From CAZMCH01 sp964564735 (GTDB lineage Bacteria; Poribacteria; DTPJ01), in contig CAZMCH010000125.1 of the NCBI GenBank assembly GCA_964564735.1, forward strand, positions 1 through 9,894: 9,894 nt of DNA, read 5' to 3'. A program made the position numbers and the translations under genes. A model generated the notes under the pieces. That model searched no databases, was not told the DNA's origin, and saw only the letters and a program-made list of their open reading frames with translations. Below are positions 1 through 6,246 of this stretch, in pieces. Positions within the stretch are counted from its first letter, which is position 1, and each line of letters opens with the position of its first letter.

Positions 1-1
1 A

Positions 2-1798
2 ATTATAACCCAAATATTTGAAGATAATAATATTCCAAGCGATATGTATAGATTTTCTCTTAATGCCAACCATATACAAAGGGAATACTGCGTCCAATAT
101 CGTGAGTCTGATTTTAATTTTATTGCTAGGCTGATGGAAGAGGAAGGAATATTCTATTTCTTTGAGCATGATGACGAAAAGCACGTTATGGTTATAGGTG
201 ATAATTCTGGCATATTTATACAAGACGATTCATCAACAGTTTCCTTTAATGCACAAGCAGGCATGGTGCAGGATGAGGAAAGTATTCATACATATCGTTT
301 TTTCCAGCAAGTTAGACCCGGTGTTGTTTCGCTTAGGGATTTTAATTTTGAGCAACCATCATTAATGGGTATGCCCGTTATGGCTTTTGGTGTAACAGAA
401 GGCGTTGACAGTGAACTAGAAGTCTATGATTATCCCGGGGATTATTATGAACAAGATATTGGTAACGATCTGGCAAATTGGCGTATGGAAGCATTAAGAG
501 CAAATGCAAAAATTGGTATTGGACAAAGCACTTGTCGGCGATTCTTCCCCGGTTATAGAATAACAATGGAAAATCATCCTAGGGATAGCTTTAATCAGGA
601 GTATTTGATAACACGACTCATAACAAACGCTACACAACCTCTTGGCGAAAATGCTGATGAAGGCACTACTTATAGCAACGACTTTGATTGTATACCTTAT
701 GATGTGCCATTTAGAACTATAAATAAAGCAATTAAACCAATTGTTGAGGGAGTCCAAACTGCAATGGTTGTTGGACCCAGCGGAGAGGAAATATACACTG
801 ATGAATATGGGCGTGTAAAAGTCCAATTCCATTGGGATCAAGAAGGACAAAGGGATGAAAACAGCTCTTGCTGGATAAGGGTTAGTCAGGGATGGGCTGG
901 ACCCAGTTGGGGAATAATGTTTATTCCACGTATTGGACAAGAAGTTATTGTTGATTTTCTCGAAGGTGACCCTGATAGACCAATTATTACAGGCAGAGTC
1001 TACAATGGCGAAAGTATGCCCCCATATAATTTACCTGATGAAAAAACAAAAAGCACTATCAAATCAGATAGCTCAAAGGGTGGTGGTGGCTCAAACGAAA
1101 TACGTTTTGAAGACAGTAAAGGAAATGAAGAAATATACGTCCATGCTCAAAAAGACATGAACGAAAAAATAGAAAATAACATGAATACCAACGTAGGGGC
1201 AAACCAATCCATCAGTGTTGGTGGCGACAGAAGCGTATCTGTTACAGGTAATCAAACCGTCAAGGTCAAAAAGAATGAGACTATAGAGATTACAGGTGAT
1301 CGTAGTAGAACAGTTGATGGAAATGACTATATTGTTGTCAAAGGCAATCATGGAACATCAATAAAGGGTGACACCGAAATCATCATAACCTCAGGCACTT
1401 ATTTCCATGATGTTAAGACAGGTGCCGTAACATATCACGCTACAAATAACGTTATTGAAAACTATGACGCAAAACAGGATACAACAGTTAAAGGCAATAT
1501 AACAATAAAATCAACGACAGGCAAAATCGTTATAGAAGCAGCCAATGAGATTGAGTTAAAAACAGGTGCTAGCACAATCAACATGAAAAAAGATGGCACA
1601 ATTGAAATAAAGGGCATGAAGATCGGCATTGATGGAACTGCAAGTGTTGGCATTAAGGGTAAAGCTTCTGTTGATATTTCAGGTGGAACAGTTACATCAA
1701 AAGCAGATACAGTCAATAAAACAGAAGGTTCTATTGTCCTTTCAGAAGGAAAAGCTTCAAATACCGTAAAAGGCGGCATGGTTATGCTGAATCCTTAG
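2..1798 (+). CDS. vgrG: Type VI secretion spike protein VgrG (5' end outside window)
   Basis: VgrG forms the trimeric spike at the tip of the T6SS inner tube. It sits under a PAAR cone and carries effectors into the target cell. The frame is open to the left edge, and the residues before the ATG at 44 (QIFEDNNIPSD) read as ordinary VgrG sequence, so 44 is an internal Met and the N-terminal part is missing. Visible order: end of the gp27-like (phage GPD) base, with the family signature YCVQYRESDFNFIARLMEEE at about 89-148; gp5-like OB fold at about 761-1015 (DEYGRVKVQFHWD, SCWIRVSQGWAGPSWG, IPRIGQEVIVDFLEGDPDRP); the SKGGGGSNEIRFED linker near 1070-1115; then a long beta-helix of repeated V-x-G-type units to about 1700. 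It ends in KGGMVMLNP, a usual VgrG terminus, so no effector domain is fused at the C-terminus. Family assignment is very secure; the exact T6SS subtype is not visible. Confidence 0.97.
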   Translation: MITQIFEDNNIPSDMYRFSLNANHIQREYCVQYRESDFNFIARLMEEEGIFYFFEHDDEKHVMVIGDNSGIFIQDDSSTVSFNAQAGMVQDEESIHTYRFFQQVRPGVVSLRDFNFEQPSLMGMPVMAFGVTEGVDSELEVYDYPGDYYEQDIGNDLANWRMEALRANAKIGIGQSTCRRFFPGYRITMENHPRDSFNQEYLITRLITNATQPLGENADEGTTYSNDFDCIPYDVPFRTINKAIKPIVEGVQTAMVVGPSGEEIYTDEYGRVKVQFHWDQEGQRDENSSCWIRVSQGWAGPSWGIMFIPRIGQEVIVDFLEGDPDRPIITGRVYNGESMPPYNLPDEKTKSTIKSDSSKGGGGSNEIRFEDSKGNEEIYVHAQKDMNEKIENNMNTNVGANQSISVGGDRSVSVTGNQTVKVKKNETIEITGDRSRTVDGNDYIVVKGNHGTSIKGDTEIIITSGTYFHDVKTGAVTYHATNNVIENYDAKQDTTVKGNITIKSTTGKIVIEAANEIELKTGASTINMKKDGTIEIKGMKIGIDGTASVGIKGKASVDISGGTVTSKADTVNKTEGSIVLSEGKASNTVKGGMVMLNP

Positions 1799-1802
1799 AC
1801 CG

Positions 1803-1841
1803 AAAGTCTCCCTTTCCCAAAAGGATATTTAGAGTGATTTA
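1803..1841 (-). repeat. Dispersed intergenic repeat family A, copy 1 (inverted orientation)
   Basis: This stretch just after the vgrG stop begins AAAGTCTCCCTTTCCC and ends TTTAGAGTGATTT. It is close to the reverse complement of the elements at 4713-4750 and 7114-7152. Internally CCTTT (1811-1815) can pair with AAAGG (1820-1824), a shorter stem than in the 7114 copy. The adjoining AAGAGGGA supplies the Shine-Dalgarno of the next gene. It may act as a weak terminator after vgrG, but there is no clear U-tract. Confidence 0.7.
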
Positions 1842-1853
1842 AGAGGGAATAAA

Positions 1854-2099
1854 ATGAGTATAGTTATATCTGAGGAAATTCTTCAGCAGGCACACATGAC
1901 AGAAGAGGAATTAAGACAAGAAATTGCTATTTTGCTTTTCCAAAAGGAAAAACTTACACTGGCACAAGCCAGTAAATTTGCGGGAATGAATCGAATACAA
2001 TTTCAGCATTTGCTTGCAAGCCGACAAATTCCGATCCGCTATAATATTGAAGATTTCAATAGAGATTTGGAAACGCTAAGAAAGATGGATAGAATATAA
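1854..2099 (+). CDS. UPF0175 family small protein (antitoxin-like), orphaned
   Basis: This 81-residue protein has the layout of the UPF0175 family. An N-terminal segment (SIVISEEILQQAHMTEEELRQEIA) leads into a helical region with a helix-turn-helix-like pattern (LTLAQASKFAGMNRIQFQHLLASRQIPI, residues about 34-61), then a terminal acidic NIEDFNRDLETLRKM. UPF0175 genes commonly sit directly before a DUF3368 PIN-like gene and are regarded as the antitoxin/DNA-binding half of such pairs. The ATG is supported by GAGGGA seven bases upstream. The expected partner survives only as a C-terminal remnant starting at the stop codon, so this gene is now without a complete toxin. It appears full length. 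It interrupts the T6SS gene order and probably arrived with the former toxin-antitoxin pair rather than having a secretion role. Confidence 0.85.
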   Translation: MSIVISEEILQQAHMTEEELRQEIAILLFQKEKLTLAQASKFAGMNRIQFQHLLASRQIPIRYNIEDFNRDLETLRKMDRI

Positions 2100-2278
2100 T
2101 AAAGATTGCCTCAAAGTTTGATCTAAAATCAATTGGGTTGCTAGGCATCTTAATTGAAGCAAAACATAATAGAGTTATATTCAAGGTTAAGCCTATTCTT
2201 GATGATCTTTTGGTTAAAGCAGGATTATGGATAGGCAATAGATTATATAATCATGTTATAAAAATTGCAGGAGAATAA
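2099..2278 (+). pseudogene. C-terminal remnant of a DUF3368 (PIN-like) toxin
   Basis: Reading frame 2 from about 2099 gives roughly 59 residues: KIASKFDLKSIGLLGILIEA, then a stretch with KPILDDL, then LYNHVIKIAGE and a stop. This matches the final third of DUF3368 proteins, whose usual end is A-x-x-L-G-L-x-x-x-G-x-L-G-x-L-L-x-A-K, then K-P-x-L-D-x-L, and a terminal L-Y-x-x-V-L-x-x-A-G-E. The roughly 90-100 N-terminal residues with the first PIN acidic positions are absent. The frame closes upstream at a TAG (2090-2092), and no start codon with a Shine-Dalgarno is present. The position directly after UPF0175 is the normal toxin position, so this reads as an internal deletion that removed the toxin's front. 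A tiny translated peptide cannot be excluded, but a working nuclease can. Confidence 0.8.
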
Positions 2279-2293
2279 ATATCTCCAAAAACA

Positions 2294-2312
2294 ATTAACA
2301 CAAACTGTTAAT
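2294..2312. repeat. Perfect 7-bp inverted repeat abutting a start codon
   Basis: ATTAACA (2294-2300) and TGTTAAT (2306-2312) form a perfect 7-bp palindrome with a 5-base loop, ending two bases before the ATG at 2314. It occupies the place where a Shine-Dalgarno would lie, and no purine-rich site is seen there. It could be an operator half-site pair or a short mRNA hairpin limiting translation. Chance occurrence in AT-rich DNA is also possible. Confidence 0.5.
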
Positions 2313-2313
2313 C

Positions 2314-3420
2314 ATGGGAAGCAATAAAGAAATAAAAGAGCAGTTCTCCATAGCACCCGGCAAAGATGATGCTGGCAAGCCGATTTTCTCTGTGCTTGTG
2401 AAGCGCACCTATGACATCAAGCATAATCAGCAGGCAACCAGAGCAGAAAATTCATTGCCTCTTAATTTAATGGATACATATTACGATCATGGCGATCCAC
2501 AATGGGCTACGATTAAATATGAATCCGATATGATCCCTTACAAGATCGCAACTGATTTTGTTGTAATTGGCAAAGCTTATGCGCCAAAGGGTATTCCAAT
2601 AATGCAGATGGACGCTTCGGTTGAAGTGTCTAATGTCAAGAAGACTATCCGCATAATTGGCGATCGCAAGTGCATATTCAGAGGAGAAAAGAAATCACCT
2701 GTCTTTACAGAGCCAATAGAATTCAATGAAATGGAAATAAGATATGAGAGGGCTTATGGTGGCAAAGACGAAATAAGCGAACCGAATCTGCCCCTTATGT
2801 ATCCACGAAACTATATGGGGAAAGGCTTTGCAGTCAAAAATATACCAGAAGTCATTGACGGATTACTATTGCCTAATTTAGAAGATCCAAACGATCTGAT
2901 TACGCCTGAAAACTTGGTTTTGGAGGATATTTATCTATGGAATCGCAAGCCTTTGCCACAAGGATTTGGCTGGTTTCAGAAGACTTGGTATCCACGCAGT
3001 TCGTTTGTTGGTGCGGTTCCGGGCTTCGTAATGCCTGATGAAGTGATGAAAGAGGAGATACTTGGCATTGTTCCAAAAGGACAGATTGCTCTTTCACGCC
3101 AATTTAAGCTACCTAGCTTTGATGTTAGATTCAATAACGGTGCGTCTTTAGGACTTGTATTGCCATTTATGTCAGGTGGAGAAAGTGTCAAGTTAACTAA
3201 CATGAGTAAAGACGGGGCTTTGGAATTCAGGCTTCCAAAAGATACACCAAAGATAATGCTTGATATTGGGCTAGGAGAAAATGAGCTAAAGCCTTATATA
3301 CACACGGTTTGTGTTCGTGTTGATGATATGCAGGTTGACATAGTTTGGCGGGGAGCGCATGAATATCCGGGCATAGATTGGCTACCAGAAATGACCAAAA
3401 TGGAGACAAATATAGCCTGA
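2314..3420 (+). CDS. DUF2169 family T6SS effector adaptor, first paralogue
   Basis: This 368-residue protein belongs to the DUF2169 family, found in T6SS loci next to vgrG, PAAR and effector genes. A member in Agrobacterium is an adaptor needed to load a PAAR-bearing effector on VgrG; that role is transferred here by family and context. Visible signatures: the opening GKPIFSVLVKRTYDI (about 21-35), IIGDR (114-118), RYERAYGG (143-150), YPRNYMGKGF (163-172), PQGFGWF-x-KTW-x-PR (215-228), NGASLGLVLPFM (275-286) and the closing VDIVWRG-x-x-x-YPG. There is no signal peptide or membrane segment, so it is probably cytoplasmic. An in-frame stop at 2296 limits the start, and the ATG at 2314 fits the family. 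It has no recognisable Shine-Dalgarno. A paralogue follows after 141 bp. Confidence 0.9.
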   Translation: MGSNKEIKEQFSIAPGKDDAGKPIFSVLVKRTYDIKHNQQATRAENSLPLNLMDTYYDHGDPQWATIKYESDMIPYKIATDFVVIGKAYAPKGIPIMQMDASVEVSNVKKTIRIIGDRKCIFRGEKKSPVFTEPIEFNEMEIRYERAYGGKDEISEPNLPLMYPRNYMGKGFAVKNIPEVIDGLLLPNLEDPNDLITPENLVLEDIYLWNRKPLPQGFGWFQKTWYPRSSFVGAVPGFVMPDEVMKEEILGIVPKGQIALSRQFKLPSFDVRFNNGASLGLVLPFMSGGESVKLTNMSKDGALEFRLPKDTPKIMLDIGLGENELKPYIHTVCVRVDDMQVDIVWRGAHEYPGIDWLPEMTKMETNIA

Positions 3421-3442
3421 AAAATGGCTAAAATCATAAAAA

Positions 3443-3519
3443 ATAATAAGGAAAAAAAGGGAAAATAAGGTGTAAATAACATGATAAATCACAATGTCTA
3501 GCATTTTTTTCCTTATTAT
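3443..3519. repeat. Perfect 16-bp inverted repeat in the gap between the DUF2169 genes
   Basis: ATAATAAGGAAAAAAA (3443-3458) recurs as its exact reverse complement at 3504-3519, with 45 bases between the arms. The 141-bp gap holds no credible gene. The arms are AT-rich and no U-tract follows the right arm, so this is not a canonical intrinsic terminator. It could be a long-range mRNA stem, a weak bidirectional terminator, or the ends of a decayed miniature element. The paired bases were read directly. Confidence 0.7.
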
Positions 3520-3561
3520 CCAACCATAATTTATAGTATTTGCTGATCAGACATAAATATT

Positions 3562-4704
3562 ATGGACAATATAGATATTCAGATAGAAAAACAGAATTTG
3601 GAGAAACGAAAAATCCAAAAAATAGTTCTTCCTGGGCAGACGCCAGAAGGTCAACATATCCTTAGCGTCCTAATCAAGCGAAGCTATAAGATCGGTGATG
3701 ATGGGGGTTGTGTGCCTACGGAGGCTGATGAGAAGATTTTTCCTGCTGATGTCTTTTATGGTGATCCGCTGAATTCGTCTGTTCAGTTTGAGAGTGATTT
3801 TGTCCCATTTAAGATAGCAACTGATGTTGTGCTTAATGGCAAAGCCTATTCTCCAAATGGAATACCAACAGAAACATTGACAGCATCGCTTATTGTTGGT
3901 AGTGTTCGCAAAGATATTGCTGTAATCGGTGATCGTGTTGCAATATATCAGCATTGGAGAGACCCGAAATTCACAGAGCCAAAGAGATTTATATCAATGG
4001 ATATACGCTATGAAAACGCTTACGGCGGTGTGGATATTTTTTCTGATATGAAGATGCCTTGCATTTATCCTAGAAATATTCTTGGAAAAGGCTTTGTTAT
4101 CAGCAAGAGCAAGAAAACTGTTGACAATCTACCATTGCCGAATATAGAGGATCCAAGCGATCTACTTACACCATCAAGATTATGTATTGAGAGTATCGTG
4201 AATTGGGAAAGGCAACCGATGCCACAAGGTTTCGGCTGGTTTCATAAGACATGGCAACCAAGAGCATTACTTGCTGGAGTGATGCCTGCGGATCGAGCCC
4301 TTGAGCAAGAAATGCGTAAGATTTATGCTCAAGCTGTTCCAGAACATCAGAAGGCTGATTTTGAAAAGACGCAATTTCCAGATATGGATTTTCGCTTTTT
4401 CAATGGGGCATCGCAGGGATTGGCTCTACCTTTTATGAACGGCAATGAAAGCATTAATACAATCAATCTTACACCAGAAGGCAAGTTTAGCTTTCAATTG
4501 CCCAATAAACGACCAATTATCGGGCTTGATATAGGAGATGGAGTTCAGGAATCAGAGGTAGTTTTACATACTGTAATGATACGCATGGAGGAAAGACAGG
4601 TTGATCTTGTGTGGAGAAGCGCATATCCTTACCCGGGACCTGATTGGTTCCCAGAGATGAAACAAATGGATGTGTTTGTTGATAAGGGTTTGGTAGCATT
4701 ATAA
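3562..4704 (+). CDS. DUF2169 family T6SS effector adaptor, second paralogue
   Basis: This 380-residue protein is clearly homologous to the preceding one and shares its motifs in the same order: GQHILSVLIKRSYKI (about 30-44), VIGDR (121-125), RYENAYGG (139-146), YPRNILGKGF (159-168), LPNIEDPSDLLTP (182-194), PQGFGWF-x-KTW-x-PR (221-234), NGASQGLALPFMNGNES (291-307) and VDLVWR-x-x-YPYPG. It has a longer N-terminal lead and an insertion before the NGAS block. No signal peptide or membrane span is seen, so it is probably a cytoplasmic adaptor/chaperone. Divergence between the copies is substantial, so this is an old duplication or separate acquisition; each may serve a different cargo. The ATG at 3562 lacks an obvious Shine-Dalgarno. 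The function is inferred from the family. Confidence 0.9.
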   Translation: MDNIDIQIEKQNLEKRKIQKIVLPGQTPEGQHILSVLIKRSYKIGDDGGCVPTEADEKIFPADVFYGDPLNSSVQFESDFVPFKIATDVVLNGKAYSPNGIPTETLTASLIVGSVRKDIAVIGDRVAIYQHWRDPKFTEPKRFISMDIRYENAYGGVDIFSDMKMPCIYPRNILGKGFVISKSKKTVDNLPLPNIEDPSDLLTPSRLCIESIVNWERQPMPQGFGWFHKTWQPRALLAGVMPADRALEQEMRKIYAQAVPEHQKADFEKTQFPDMDFRFFNGASQGLALPFMNGNESINTINLTPEGKFSFQLPNKRPIIGLDIGDGVQESEVVLHTVMIRMEERQVDLVWRSAYPYPGPDWFPEMKQMDVFVDKGLVAL

Positions 4705-4712
4705 AAAATTGG

Positions 4713-4750
4713 AAAATCCCTCTAAATCTCCCTTTGAGAGAATGAAACTT
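4713..4750 (+). repeat. Dispersed intergenic repeat family A, copy 2
   Basis: It starts AAAATCCCTCTAAATCTCCC, identical over its first 20 bases to the element at 7114, and ends with GAAACTTT where that copy has GAGACTTT. The right arm has decayed, so the clean hairpin of the 7114 copy is lost; only TCTC (4727-4730) with GAGA (4738-4741) remains. It follows the second DUF2169 stop by eight bases and is followed by a family B repeat. Confidence 0.75.
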
Positions 4751-4762
4751 TGAGGATTTATA

Positions 4763-4800
4763 GAACGCTAATAAGGCGGATTTAGCGGATTAAAGCGGAT
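4763..4800 (+). repeat. GCGGAT-rich repeat, family B copy 1
   Basis: GAACGCT is followed by three GCGGAT units (4776-4781, 4785-4790, 4795-4800) spaced 9-10 bases apart. It shares GAACGCT and the 13-mer GATTTAGCGGATT (4779-4791) with 7058-7081. In both places it neighbours a family A element. No coding role is visible. Confidence 0.6.
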
Positions 4801-4814
4801 AGAAAAAGCATGAA

Positions 4815-4859
4815 GCGTAAAACGTGAAAAGTAGTATCCAAACTCGTTACGTTTTGCGT
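4815..4859. repeat. Inverted repeat / possible mRNA hairpin before the cupin operon
   Basis: GCGTAAAACGTGA (4815-4827) can pair with TTACGTTTTGCGT (4847-4859) as a 13-bp RNA stem that includes three G-U pairs, around a 19-base loop. The core AAAACGT/ACGTTTT is perfect. It lies about 45 bases before the cupin start. A weak promoter-like pair, TTACGT (4847-4852) and TATAAA (4869-4874) with 16-base spacing, overlaps its right arm, so this region may carry the operon promoter; that part is tentative. Confidence 0.45.
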
Positions 4860-4903
4860 ATCACTTATTATAAATAAATTCGGTTGACCAATAGGAGTAT
4901 AAA

Positions 4904-5248
4904 ATGGAAATAAAGACACTTGATAAGAGTAAGATGCAACTGGCGCATGAAGGCACTATCTTTGCTCAAGGGGCGTTTGGCGGTAAAGAAATATCAGCGC
5001 CTTTTGGAACTGCGTGGGGCTATCTAAAAACCAATATGCAACAGAAACCAGAAAGATCGGAAGTTTCCAAGCTATACTTTATCGTTGAAGGTGAAGCAGA
5101 AATGCGTATTGAAGATGAAGTCTCATCACTGAGAAAAGGCGATCTGCTTTATATTCCTGCTGGGTCTATGCACTCCATAAAGAATCCAAATCCTGACGAC
5201 CTTGTTACATTTGCGATCTGGTGGAAACCTACGGAGGAAAACAGATGA
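4904..5248 (+). CDS. Small single-domain cupin
   Basis: This 114-residue protein has a cupin beta-barrel pattern: KLYFIVEGEAEMRIEDE (about 56-72) as motif 1 and LRKGDLLYIPAGSMHSI (76-92) as motif 2, with the conserved P-x-G-x-x-H at 85-90. The usual motif-1 metal ligands H-x-H are missing (KPERSEVSK stands there), leaving His90 as the one clear ligand. It may therefore bind a ligand without metal, or act as an isomerase or accessory protein rather than a metallo-dioxygenase. AGGAG at 4893-4897 supports the ATG. Its stop overlaps the next start (ATGA, 5245-5248), so it is translationally coupled to the oxidoreductase; a shared role in carbohydrate metabolism is plausible. The substrate is unknown. 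Confidence 0.88.
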   Translation: MEIKTLDKSKMQLAHEGTIFAQGAFGGKEISAPFGTAWGYLKTNMQQKPERSEVSKLYFIVEGEAEMRIEDEVSSLRKGDLLYIPAGSMHSIKNPNPDDLVTFAIWWKPTEENR

Positions 5249-6234
5249 AACCAATAAAGATAGGAATTATAGGATGCGGAGGAATCTCACGCGCACATGC
5301 ACGAGGCTATGAGAATTTGACAGACCTTTTTCAGATAGTGGCGACCTGTGATGTAAATGAAGCTAGTGCAATAGAAAGAGGTCAGCAACTTGGGGCAAAG
5401 CACGTCTTTACCGATTACGAAAAAATGCTAAAAGAGGCTGATATTGATGCGGTTGATGTATGCCTCCCGCATGATATTCATGCGGAAGTGAGTATTAATG
5501 CTCTTAATTCGGGCAAGCATGTCCTTGTTGAAAAACCTATCGCAACTACACTTTCAGAAGCAGATAGCATGATTTCTTCTGCGGATAAAGCTGGAATGAA
5601 GCTGATGGTCGCGCTAAATGAACGATACGATCCTGCTCATGAACGCATAAAGCAGATGATTGATGACGGCACATTGGGAAAATTGCTATGTATCAGAATT
5701 GATCATAATCAGAACGTCCTTTTGCCAGAGGGTCATTGGATTAGATCACGAGAACGGCTTGGCGGAGGGGTGCTTATCGGTTCAGGTATCCATAGGGTTG
5801 ATTTGTTAAGATGGTTTGGAGGAGAAGTCAATAAGATAGCAAACTTCTGGGTCAAACAGCCAGAGCGCATGGAAGGCGAAGTCGCTGTTGTTATGAACGC
5901 ATTATTTGAATCTGGATGTATTGGTGAAGTTACTGCTCTATGGGCTGTTCGTAAAGCGCCTTGGTATGAAGGCGTTTGGGTTTATGGAACGGAAGGAAGC
6001 GTCTATAGGATTAATGGTCTATTTTGGGATAGTCCTGAGGGATATACCAAGTTGGATGTTCCAGAAGCCGATTCATTTACAGAAGAATTACGCCATTTTG
6101 GTAATTGTATAATTGGCGATCATATCCCCCTTACAAATGGCAAAGAAGCAAGACGAAGCCTTGAGGTTGTATTAGCTGCATATCGCTCTGCAGAATTAGG
6201 GCAAGTAATAGAGTTACCTATGAAAAAAGATTGA
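5245..6234 (+). CDS. Gfo/Idh/MocA family NAD(P)-dependent oxidoreductase
   Basis: This 329-residue enzyme is of the usual family length. The N-terminal Rossmann fold shows IGIIGCGGISRAH (residues 6-18) as the dinucleotide-binding loop. VLVEKPIATT (93-102) contains the catalytic-region E-K-P, with Lys97. The C-terminal substrate domain has the GGGVLIGSGIHRVDLLRWFG stretch (173-192), with His183 at the typical active-site position and Asp186 nearby. Members oxidise or epimerise sugars, inositols or sugar nucleotides; the substrate cannot be told here. I chose ATG 5245 over GTG 5221: it has GGAGG at good spacing, overlaps the cupin stop as ATGA, and lets the protein begin MKPIKIGIIG as family members do. 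Its own stop lies inside the Shine-Dalgarno of the PAAR gene, tying a metabolic enzyme to a secretion gene. Confidence 0.93.
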   Translation: MKPIKIGIIGCGGISRAHARGYENLTDLFQIVATCDVNEASAIERGQQLGAKHVFTDYEKMLKEADIDAVDVCLPHDIHAEVSINALNSGKHVLVEKPIATTLSEADSMISSADKAGMKLMVALNERYDPAHERIKQMIDDGTLGKLLCIRIDHNQNVLLPEGHWIRSRERLGGGVLIGSGIHRVDLLRWFGGEVNKIANFWVKQPERMEGEVAVVMNALFESGCIGEVTALWAVRKAPWYEGVWVYGTEGSVYRINGLFWDSPEGYTKLDVPEADSFTEELRHFGNCIIGDHIPLTNGKEARRSLEVVLAAYRSAELGQVIELPMKKD

Positions 6235-6240
6235 GGAGGT
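6233..6240 (+). promoter_or_regulatory. Strong Shine-Dalgarno overlapping the oxidoreductase stop
   Basis: GAGGAGGT is a near-perfect anti-SD match six bases before the PAAR ATG at 6247, and it includes the last two bases of the upstream TGA. Ribosomes ending on the oxidoreductase would be placed to restart on the PAAR gene, so the two are probably translationally coupled. Confidence 0.8.
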
Positions 6241-6246
6241 TTTGTT

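Noticed and set aside
44..46. ATG at 44 as the true start of vgrG
   Set aside because: The frame is open to the left edge with typical VgrG residues before it, and the gp27-like N-terminal domain would otherwise be missing.
494..1779. Several open frames on both strands inside vgrG
   Set aside because: They overlap the secure VgrG frame, have no family-like composition and no ribosome binding sites; they are shadows of an AT-rich gene.
4847..4874. Promoter TTACGT-16-TATAAA before the cupin
   Set aside because: The match is weak in AT-rich DNA and overlaps a hairpin, so I mention it only as a possibility and do not call it as a feature.
5221..5244. Upstream GTG start for the oxidoreductase
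   Set aside because: The extra eight codons lie inside the cupin end, contain the Shine-Dalgarno for the ATG at 5245, and are not part of the normal N-terminus of the family.
5906..6112. Small + strand frame inside the oxidoreductase gene
   Set aside because: It is an out-of-frame shadow of a conserved enzyme and has no recognisable product.
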